A stretch of DNA of 32,505 nt, taken from contig JACQXE010000067.1 in the NCBI GenBank assembly GCA_016208915.1, positions 1-32,505 on the forward strand, given 5' to 3'. This stretch comes from Nitrospirota bacterium. GTDB taxonomy: Bacteria > Nitrospirota > Thermodesulfovibrionia > Thermodesulfovibrionales > UBA1546. The notes beneath the pieces were generated by a model. It had not been told where the DNA came from, did not search any database, and saw nothing but the letters and a program-made list of their open reading frames with translations. The position numbers and the translations under genes were made by a program. Below, piece after piece: positions 23,467-29,882 of this stretch; the first letter of the stretch is position 1, and each line of letters opens with the position of its first letter.

Positions 23467-23976
23467 TCATGTAAAGGGAACGACTTCGTAATCAGGCTTT
23501 CCCCTTCTCAATGTTCGAATGCTCGGGCAAACCTTGCAGGGCTCTTTACGTCCATGATAGGCCTCGTAGCACTTTTTTCCTGTCAAAGGCAAGTTGTGGG
23601 CATACCACTCTTCCATAACAGCATTGACACTTATGATATTCATTTCCTTATCCAGAATGCTTATTCCATCCTGAATACTATCAAAGATACTTCTTAAAAA
23701 ACTTTCACTTTCTTTTAAAGCATCATCTGAACGCCTCTGCTCATAATAAATATTTTCTAACCGCTGTATATAAAACATAAGCTCGCCCAGTAAGGTAGCT
23801 ATAGCAAAAGCAGTAATCCCACCAACAATCAGATGCTCATTATCAAAATAAGAAATTTCAGGATGGAGAAAAAGGTCAACTATGGAATTAAGATTTGCAA
23901 TGAATAAAACAACAATGGCAACAAAAATAATCTTTTTAATCAGACTCTTTTTTGCTTTATTCATAGGTGATTCCAT
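23467..23976 (-). CDS. PAS hybrid sensor histidine kinase, N-terminal part (split gene)
   Basis: This piece encodes 169 residues, or 165 if the second ATG at 23964 (with GGAA upstream) is used. Two membrane helices (about 12-37 and 49-70) bracket a short periplasmic loop. A coiled linker and the first two-thirds of PAS-1 with C-Y-E-A-Y-H-G-R-K-E-P-C-x-x-C-P follow. It ends at TGA (23467-23469) after V-V-P-F-T, exactly where relatives as I know them continue with a Gly (V-P-x-T-G-P-x-G). A single GGA to TGA change would explain the break. The piece alone has no kinase domain. The intact protein would be about 836 residues and membrane-bound, sensing through periplasmic, membrane or PAS-bound signals. 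Confidence 0.8.
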   Translation of the reverse strand: MESPMNKAKKSLIKKIIFVAIVVLFIANLNSIVDLFLHPEISYFDNEHLIVGGITAFAIATLLGELMFYIQRLENIYYEQRRSDDALKESESFLRSIFDSIQDGISILDKEMNIISVNAVMEEWYAHNLPLTGKKCYEAYHGRKEPCKVCPSIRTLRRGKPDYEVVPFT

Positions 23977-24001
23977 ACAAATATTAACACAATATATTGG
24001 A

Positions 24002-24033
24002 TTGTCAATAAAAATCTTGCTGCATGATATAAT
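24002..24033 (+). promoter_or_regulatory. Possible promoter of a leaderless aminotransferase mRNA
   Basis: A perfect TATAAT at 24028-24033 ends five bases before the ATG at 24039, so initiation would fall at or beside the start codon. TTGTCA at 24002-24007 is a good -35 but 20 bp away, longer than ideal. No Shine-Dalgarno is present, consistent with a leaderless message. Confidence 0.4.
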
Positions 24034-24038
24034 TTCAT

Positions 24039-24917
24039 ATGAATATTTATCTTAATAACAGGATTGTGCCTGCTTCTGACGCAAAAGTCTCTGTATTTGA
24101 TCATGGATTTCTTTACGGAGATGGGATATACGAGACAATGAGGGCATACAATGGGGCAGTTTTCATGCTCGATGCACATATTAAAAGGTTTTTCCGTTCA
24201 GCATCGATGATAGAACTGGATATTATGAGGAAAAGGGATTCGATTAAAAAGGCTATATATAAAACTCTCTCTGCCAACTCGCTAAAAGAGGCATATGTAA
24301 GGCTGACTGTATCAAGAGGCCATGGCGCCATAGGCCTTGATCCTGCTCTATGCAAAAAACCGACATTCATCATAATTGCTCAGGAGCTCAGACAATATCC
24401 TGCTGTTTATTATGAGAAAGGCGTCAGCTTAACCATTGCCAAGACAAGAAGAAATCTGAAAGAGGCAATCAACCCGCAGATTAAATCCCTTAATTTTTTA
24501 AATAACATCCTTGCAAAGATCGAGGCGAAGAAAAAGAACGCCTATGAAGCGGTGATGCTGAATGCAAAAGGTTATCTTACTGAAGGAACAATCTGTAATG
24601 TCTTTTTTGTCGCAAAGGAAAAAAACAGCGAGGTCCTCTGCACGCCATCAACTGATTGTGGAATTCTTGATGGGATAACGAGAAATATAATTTTAGATTT
24701 AGCCAAAAAAAATGGCATTGCAATAAAAGAAGGCAAATTTACAAAAAAAAATCTCTACAATGCCTCTGAGGTCTTCATCACGAACACAACTATGGAGGTA
24801 ATGCCTGTCTCTAAGATTGATAATAAGAAATACGCCTCAGGTTATATTACAAAGCTGCTGGGCACGGCATATAAGGAAAAAGTAAAAAGCTACACCTTAA
24901 GGTTTAAAGATATATAG
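24039..24917 (+). CDS. Class IV PLP aminotransferase (branched-chain / D-amino acid / ADC lyase family)
   Basis: This 292-residue fold-type IV enzyme has F-D-H-G-F-L-Y-G-D-G-I-Y-E-T near 20-32, V-R-L-T-V-S-R-G-H near 87-95 and the PLP lysine K149 in I-K-S-L-N-F-L-N-N. E-G-T-I-C-N-V-F-F-V and a C-terminal I-T-N-T-T-M-E-V-M-P-V follow. Branched-chain aminotransferase (IlvE), D-alanine aminotransferase and 4-amino-4-deoxychorismate lyase share these features, and sequence alone does not choose between them. The S-R-G-H-G-A-I-G-L-D-P stretch is common in the IlvE/PabC-like group. It is cytosolic, transcribed alone and divergent from the histidine kinase. Confidence 0.82.
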   Translation: MNIYLNNRIVPASDAKVSVFDHGFLYGDGIYETMRAYNGAVFMLDAHIKRFFRSASMIELDIMRKRDSIKKAIYKTLSANSLKEAYVRLTVSRGHGAIGLDPALCKKPTFIIIAQELRQYPAVYYEKGVSLTIAKTRRNLKEAINPQIKSLNFLNNILAKIEAKKKNAYEAVMLNAKGYLTEGTICNVFFVAKEKNSEVLCTPSTDCGILDGITRNIILDLAKKNGIAIKEGKFTKKNLYNASEVFITNTTMEVMPVSKIDNKKYASGYITKLLGTAYKEKVKSYTLRFKDI

Positions 24918-24988
24918 TTGTCCAATGGTTCTCTCTTTAACAAAGCCATTCTTCTTTCAATAAGACCTCATTAACTAATATACCACGC

Positions 24989-26368
24989 CTATATCATCTC
25001 ATCAATAGTTCTTAGGATTATCTTCTCTTTATCAGCAACACTTTTCAGTTCTTCTGTAAAACCCTTTCTGCTAAACAGGGCATAAGTTTCTTTCCGGTTT
25101 TTCTTGCCCCACTCTACCATTGGCGCTTTTTTCTTTAAATCAGATAAAACATCAATGCCTATTTTCCTTGTGCTCCATTTAGCCTCGCCGAAAAGTACTG
25201 AGTTGTCATCTTCATTTACTGCAACTACATCGATCTCTGCATCTTTTGACCACCAGCGGCCTACTTTATTAAACCTCATACGGTCACCAAGACCTTTTTT
25301 GACAAATGACCTGCAAACTTCTTCAAATGCGTAGGATGCAAATATGTCTATATTAGGCCTTACCTTGTTTTTAATTAAATAATCAACTTCACCTTCTTCT
25401 ATAAAGCTCTTATTAGGAAAAACAAAGTTAAACCAGAACCTGAAATAATTATCATAAATCAAATAGATGCCTTTTTTGCTTTTCTCAAATGATTTCTCAA
25501 TAACAGGAACTTCCCTTTTGATAATTCTGAGATCGGTAAGGACTGAAAGATATTTGCCGACCATATTTTTTTCAAAGCCTGTCTCATTTATTATTTCGCT
25601 TGCGCGGGTTTTACCCATGGAAATAGCCCTTAAAATAGAGGAGTAGTTTCTTGGCTCACGCAATTCTTCCCTTAGTATAAATTCGGGTTCGCTGAAGAGA
25701 TATGCTTCCGGCGTAAGAATTTTACTTTTTATATTCTTCCAAATGTCTGCCAATGGATCAAATTGAAGGAGATACGCAGGAGTGCCGCCAAGAATTGCAT
25801 ATGTATGCATGAATTCTTCATTCGATTTTCCGGGGAAAAACTTTTTTGAATCCCAGAAGTTGAGAGATTCTATAAGTAATTGTCCTGTTCTTCTGCCGAA
25901 AAGCGGCGATTTATAACCAAGCACTTCCGTTTCCATCATACCTATGCTTGATCCGAGCAGAATAAGGAATATTTTAGAATCTTTAAGTTCTTCATCCCAC
26001 CCCTTTTGAAATATCGAAGGGACGGCCTTGTTTGCCTCAACCAGGAAAGGGAATTCATCTATAGTAATTATTATTCTCCCTTTCCCTTTGATATACCTGA
26101 AAAAATCATGCCAATTACCAAATCCACGTGAAAGCAGTAGTTCGTCATTAAACAATAGCCCGACCTTTTCTGAAAGCATTTGGAGTTGCTCCCTTTCAGG
26201 AGCTTTGTCTGCAAGGAAATAGATGTGAGGGATGTCTTTAAAAAACTGTTTGACGAGCTCAGTCTTCCCAACACGCCTCTTGCCATAGATGACAATAAAC
26301 TGGGACTGTTTTTCCTTGTACGACTTGTTTAAAAATTCAAGCTCTCTTACCCTGTTAATGAAGGTCAT
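24989..26368 (-). CDS. AAA-type ATPase with C-terminal DUF234 (PD-(D/E)XK-like) domain
   Basis: This 459-residue protein has Walker A G-K-R-R-V-G-K-T at about 29-36, Walker B I-I-I-T-I-D-E-F-P near 98-106 and the L-G-S-S-I-G-M-M-E sensor region. A winged-helix section (S-M-G-K-T-R-A-S-E-I-I-N-E-T-G) follows. The C-terminal DUF234 domain has E-I-D-V-V-A and L-F-G-E-A-K-W, an E/D...E-x-K arrangement typical of PD-(D/E)XK nucleases. This is the archaeal-type ATPase family (AAA_14/DUF234), often found near mobile elements, with roles poorly defined. AAGGAG precedes the ATG. It is a single gene with no obvious partner; the downstream neighbour on the opposite strand is metabolic. Confidence 0.82.
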   Translation of the reverse strand: MTFINRVRELEFLNKSYKEKQSQFIVIYGKRRVGKTELVKQFFKDIPHIYFLADKAPEREQLQMLSEKVGLLFNDELLLSRGFGNWHDFFRYIKGKGRIIITIDEFPFLVEANKAVPSIFQKGWDEELKDSKIFLILLGSSIGMMETEVLGYKSPLFGRRTGQLLIESLNFWDSKKFFPGKSNEEFMHTYAILGGTPAYLLQFDPLADIWKNIKSKILTPEAYLFSEPEFILREELREPRNYSSILRAISMGKTRASEIINETGFEKNMVGKYLSVLTDLRIIKREVPVIEKSFEKSKKGIYLIYDNYFRFWFNFVFPNKSFIEEGEVDYLIKNKVRPNIDIFASYAFEEVCRSFVKKGLGDRMRFNKVGRWWSKDAEIDVVAVNEDDNSVLFGEAKWSTRKIGIDVLSDLKKKAPMVEWGKKNRKETYALFSRKGFTEELKSVADKEKIILRTIDEMI

Positions 26369-26487
26369 GCCAGCTCCTTAAAAGTTTACTTATAAGTATT
26401 ATACTTTAAAGTAACTTAATTTGTTCAACACATTTTTTTTCTAATAGTCCCTTCCCCGACTCCTAATTGTTACACTTAAAAGACAAT

Positions 26488-26517
26488 AAAAAAAAAGGGA
26501 GGGCGAAATGCCCTCCC
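26488..26517 (-). terminator. Rho-independent terminator
   Basis: On the minus strand GGGAGGGC pairs perfectly with GCCCTCCC around a 5-base loop and is followed by nine T. It terminates the surface-protein transcript ending at 26624 and insulates the ATPase gene. Confidence 0.93.
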
Positions 26518-26532
26518 CCTCTATTTCTGTAA

Positions 26533-26560
26533 AAACTGAAAACTATAAACTATAGACTGC
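26533..26560. repeat. Heptamer tract downstream of the SBBP gene
   Basis: Four 7-base units (AAACTGA, AAACTAT, AAACTAT, AGACTGC) follow each other between the terminator and the end of the surface-protein gene. Confidence 0.8.
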
Positions 26561-26615
26561 TTCTCTTTCTTCTCAACAAATACCCTCCGGCTAATGCAAG
26601 CGTTGCAACAGCCAT
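26550..26615 (-). pseudogene. Orphan C-terminal membrane-anchor tail
   Basis: A 21-codon frame reads M-A-V-A-T-L-A-L-A-G-G-Y-L-L-R-R-K-R-S-S-L before TAG. It closely resembles the last residues of the protein ending at 28806 (I-G-G-Y-L-L-R-K-R-R-K-V), a hydrophobic helix plus basic tail. A stop precedes it in this frame and the SBBP gene ends 9 bp upstream in another frame. It is therefore disconnected from any ORF. It is probably the leftover anchor of an older surface protein. Confidence 0.5.
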
Positions 26616-26623
26616 TGCTTAAA

Positions 26624-28288
26624 CTACTGTATAACTCTGATAGTGTCCGATCCTCTGATAGAATTGCCATTAAAGGTCTTGCCTTCCAAAATTGCTGTTG
26701 TATCTGTTTGGGTTAATTGCAAGGCCTCAGTAGTTACATGTACTATCAAATCTAAGAGTCCATCTTCATTCACATCAGCTAAAGACGCCATAGGCGTACC
26801 TTTCCCTTTTAGTTTTACAGGAGCACTTGCCAGTGTAACAGTCATTGGATCAACTGTCGTTGCATCAAAGGTGGTAGTGCTGAGTATAGCTACTGGCACC
26901 GTACCTCCTGAGCCAAGATTAATACTGTTTGGATTGCTGCCTGGTTTTATATCGATTGTCACTATAATTACAGCCTTCTTAACAATCACAAAAGGCGAAA
27001 AGCTGCTTACTTGTCCACAGATTATGCCTTGGTTGGGGTCGTTTAAACTTGTAACATCTACCCACGAATCATTCTCATAATGAAGAAGGCGCATTTGTGG
27101 CTCGTTATAGTTTGACGGATACGGGATGCATACTGTGGCTTGACCACTAAATGAAGCTGTCGTGGTGATATCAAAATAGGCCGGCCCTGCTGGAAAATCA
27201 TTGAGCACAACAAACCCGCTTGGCACAGGAGGGTAACCACTGGTAACGCCGTTATTTAATATGGTATCCCCCGGCACAGACACGACAGGGAATATTACAG
27301 TGGCCAGATCAGCTGTTACTCCAACATCTGTGCCAGTAGGTGTATTAAAAGCTGACATCTTTAAAACATAGGCATCTGCATCATCAGCCCACGTTTGCCA
27401 GGGAAGGGCTTCATATGTGGTGCCCACCACATATAAATTACCCATATTATCGAGAGTCACACCTGAAGCATCGTCATAGCTTGGAGTCCCAAATTGATAT
27501 GTCCATAACTCAGTGCCATCAGAATCATACTTTTTGACATAGGCATCGTAATCACCAACCCAATCTTGTCCTGGCAAGTTATCATTTGTGCTGCCGACAA
27601 TATAAACATTGCCAGCACGATCAACCGCAATGCTCGAAGCGTCGTCGTCGCCAGAGGAACCGAACTGGTGTGTCCACAACACATTGCCAAAGGGATCATA
27701 TTTTCTGACATAAGCGTTGGAACCACCTTCCCAGCTTGACCCTGCTATGTCACCATTCGTACCACCTCCAACGTAAACGTTTCCATCACGGCCAACAGCA
27801 ACACTATTGGCATAGTCTATGTTCGGGGTTCCGAACTGACGCGTCCACAGTTCGTTTCCTTCACTGTCGTACTTACACAAGAAGGCATCCCAGTCACCGC
27901 CACATGTCTGGCAAGGATTGGTGTAACCCGCAATGTAGACATTGCCATCAGCGTCTACTCCTACATCAAATGCGCCGTCCCAACCCGATGTACCGAACTG
28001 GCGTGTCCACAGTTTGTTTCCTTCAGAGTCGTACTTTCGCAAAAATGTGTCAGCATCTCCAGTAGATGGGTCTCCAGCAGGTGTCTGGCCAGGTAAAATG
28101 CCATAAGTTGTGCCCACTACATATACGTTGCCAGCAGTGTCAATAGCTGCACCGTCTGTCCGAGCTTCCGAACTGGTGTGTCCACAGTTCGTTTCCTTCA
28201 GAGTCGTACTTGCGTATAAAAGCATCTGCATTGCCAGAAGATATCTGCCCCGGTAAACTTTCATAGACAGTGCCTGCGACATAAACAT
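26624..28288 (-). CDS. SBBP-repeat surface/secreted protein, C-terminal part (frameshifted)
   Basis: From about 28165 downward this frame continues the repeat protein begun at 28670. Residues before A-R-T-D-G-A-A-I-D are out-of-frame overlap, so the ORF's own ATG is not a real start. At least five SBBP-type beta-propeller repeats (G-N-V-Y-V-x-G-x-T, D-A-x-x-x-K-Y-D-x-x-G-x-x-L-W-T-x-Q-F-G) are followed by a module T-G-T-D-V...T-V-C-I-P-Y...W-V-D-V-T-S...I-I-C-G...S-F-S-P-F. A final I-D-I-K-P-G-S-N-P-N-S-I-N-L domain ends in D-T-I-R-V-I-Q. The protein is exported if intact. No anchor is left in frame. Confidence 0.75.
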   Translation of the reverse strand: MFMSQALSMKVYRGRYLLAMQMLLYASTTLKETNCGHTSSEARTDGAAIDTAGNVYVVGTTYGILPGQTPAGDPSTGDADTFLRKYDSEGNKLWTRQFGTSGWDGAFDVGVDADGNVYIAGYTNPCQTCGGDWDAFLCKYDSEGNELWTRQFGTPNIDYANSVAVGRDGNVYVGGGTNGDIAGSSWEGGSNAYVRKYDPFGNVLWTHQFGSSGDDDASSIAVDRAGNVYIVGSTNDNLPGQDWVGDYDAYVKKYDSDGTELWTYQFGTPSYDDASGVTLDNMGNLYVVGTTYEALPWQTWADDADAYVLKMSAFNTPTGTDVGVTADLATVIFPVVSVPGDTILNNGVTSGYPPVPSGFVVLNDFPAGPAYFDITTTASFSGQATVCIPYPSNYNEPQMRLLHYENDSWVDVTSLNDPNQGIICGQVSSFSPFVIVKKAVIIVTIDIKPGSNPNSINLGSGGTVPVAILSTTTFDATTVDPMTVTLASAPVKLKGKGTPMASLADVNEDGLLDLIVHVTTEALQLTQTDTTAILEGKTFNGNSIRGSDTIRVIQ

Positions 28289-28670
28289 TCGGTTCTACAA
28301 CAGCGATGTAAGGCAAATCCATTCCATATCCATATGGAGTTCCAAACTGGCGTGTCCACAGCTCGTTCCCTTCAGAGTCGTACTTGCGTATAAAAACATC
28401 CCCATTGCCAGAAGATGTTTGCCCCGGCAAATTTCCCGCTGTAAGCCCAACAACATAGACATTACCGATTCCGTCCGCTGCTACTTTAAAACCATCGTCG
28501 CTGACTGAGGTGCCAAATTGGCGTAGCCAAAGTACTTCTTGTGCTTCAGAAAACTGTACCGTACATAATAGCGTCGCTGATAGAATTAGTAAAACTGCGC
28601 TCAAAAAATACCAACCCTTGCATAATAATGTGTTGTCCCTAATAAATCCCTTCGTATTTCGCTGCTCCAT
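28140..28670 (-). CDS. SBBP-repeat surface/secreted protein, N-terminal part (frameshifted)
   Basis: The ATG at 28670 is preceded by GGGGGA and encodes a signal peptide (Y-F-L-S-A-V-L-L-I-L-S-A-T-L-L-C-T-V-Q-F-S-E-A). Two and a half SBBP repeats (W-L-R-Q-F-G-T-S, G-N-V-Y-V-V-G-L-T, D-V-F-I-R-K-Y-D-S-E-G-N-E-L-W-T) follow. After W-T-H-Q-F-G-S-S the frame runs into D-R-R-C-S-Y and a stop, while the repeat continues one frame over. The break lies at about 28161-28170 and matches a net loss of two bases modulo three, with the repeat also two to three residues short. This is a frameshift deletion or a sequence error. Confidence 0.75.
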   Translation of the reverse strand: MEQRNTKGFIRDNTLLCKGWYFLSAVLLILSATLLCTVQFSEAQEVLWLRQFGTSVSDDGFKVAADGIGNVYVVGLTAGNLPGQTSSGNGDVFIRKYDSEGNELWTRQFGTPYGYGMDLPYIAVVEPNVYVAGTVYESLPGQISSGNADAFIRKYDSEGNELWTHQFGSSDRRCSY

Positions 28671-28805
28671 ATTTTATCCCCCAATCAAAAAGTTTTTATG
28701 TAAGGCAGCAGAAAGGTTCTTTCCACTGCCCCACATTTACTTCTCTCCTTACACCTCATACTTACTTTGGCAAAAGTATGTCTCTTCAGTAACTAAAAAC
28801 TGTTT

Positions 28806-29882
28806 TTATACCTTCCTTCTTTTTCTCAATAAATATCCTCCAATCAATATTAAGCTTATAAGGGTTGCGATAAGCCATTTGAAATCATAACCCACAGGAG
28901 TTGGAGAAGTTGACTCCATTACTGCAAATTCTGAGAATGATGTTGTTTCACCGCAGATGATGTTGGCACTTGTATTGCGTGTTGTTGTTATGTCTCTCCA
29001 GCCTGTGTTCTCGAGATGGAAAAGCTTCAGATTGTTTTCATTTCCATGCACATCCGCATCATTATATTCAATGCAGACTGTCACAGAACCAGTGAACGTG
29101 CCTGTAAAAGTAATGTCATAAGACTGGCCTCCAACAATCCTGAAATTTGAAAGAGGTGTTGGATTAGCTATTGGTGTAACAGTAACTATTCCGCCTGAAG
29201 TTACATTATCAAATGTGAGGTCAGTTTCTGGTCTTGGCGATACTGGTATATCGTTTCCTGTAGGTATTGTGCCGTTTGTTGTTGTGAATGTTGCTGATAC
29301 TGTGCAATTAGCTGTAACCGGAGCAGTTGTATACGTATTTCCTGATAATAAGCCGCCACAGCCAGTTACTGACACAATGAAGTAACCATTATTTGCTGTT
29401 ACTGTGAATGAAGCAGTAGCGCCTTGTACGACTGTCTGGCTTGCAGGTGTTATTGTCCCGCCGCTTCCTGCACTTGTGCTTACTGTATATGTGGATGTGT
29501 TTATAGAAAACGTGGCTGAGACGTTGCAATTTGCTGTTATTGAGCCAGTGGTATAGGTGTTGCCATTTAATGAGCCTCCACATCCTGTTACTGATGCGAT
29601 GTGATAACCTGCATTTGGAGTTACGGTGAATGCAATGGTTGAGTTGTAGTTCACAGTCTGCGGTGTATTCGGATTAATACTACCGCCTGATCCAGCAGAA
29701 GGAGTGACGGTGTATGTGTTAATAGCAAAGTTGGCAATAACTGTGCAGTTGGCAGTAATTGCGCCAGTTGTGTAGCTGTTGCCGCTGAGGATTCCAGTTG
29801 GACATGTGCCTGTTACATTAGCCTTAAGTTGCAGTAGCGCCTTGTGCTGTGGTCTGAGGTGTACTTGGAGTAATGGTTCCAT
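28806..29882 (-). CDS. InlB-type B-repeat surface protein, C-terminal anchor part (frameshifted)
   Basis: The real coding part begins near A-N-V-T-G-T-C at about 29820; the residues before it are out-of-frame overlap with the gene at 29824-32331. It holds the rest of one and two to three further repeats of about 70 residues (Y-T-V-T-P-S-A-G-S-G-G-S-I-N-P, F-T-V-T-P-N-A-G-Y, Y-T-T-G-S-I-T-A-N-C). A pre-anchor module shared with the SBBP protein follows (T-G-N-D-I-P-V, T-V-C-I-E-Y, I-I-C-G-E-T-T-S-F-S-E-F), then a membrane helix and the basic tail R-K-R-R-K-V. The tail suggests C-terminal membrane anchoring or sorting during export. Confidence 0.75.
   Translation of the reverse strand: MEPLLQVHLRPQHKALLQLKANVTGTCPTGILSGNSYTTGAITANCTVIANFAINTYTVTPSAGSGGSINPNTPQTVNYNSTIAFTVTPNAGYHIASVTGCGGSLNGNTYTTGSITANCNVSATFSINTSTYTVSTSAGSGGTITPASQTVVQGATASFTVTANNGYFIVSVTGCGGLLSGNTYTTAPVTANCTVSATFTTTNGTIPTGNDIPVSPRPETDLTFDNVTSGGIVTVTPIANPTPLSNFRIVGGQSYDITFTGTFTGSVTVCIEYNDADVHGNENNLKLFHLENTGWRDITTTRNTSANIICGETTSFSEFAVMESTSPTPVGYDFKWLIATLISLILIGGYLLRKRRKV

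Noticed and set aside
23467-23469. TGA as selenocysteine codon
   Set aside because: The expected residue is Gly, not Cys, and no strong hairpin follows immediately downstream.
26643-27080. 145-codon plus-strand ORF opposite the SBBP gene
   Set aside because: Antisense of a repeat-rich coding sequence; no start signal or family resemblance.
28757-28780. Inverted repeat CATACTT/AAGTATG between the two surface-protein genes as a terminator or riboswitch
   Set aside because: Short stem, no T-run on either strand and no match to a riboswitch core such as c-di-GMP that I can recognise.
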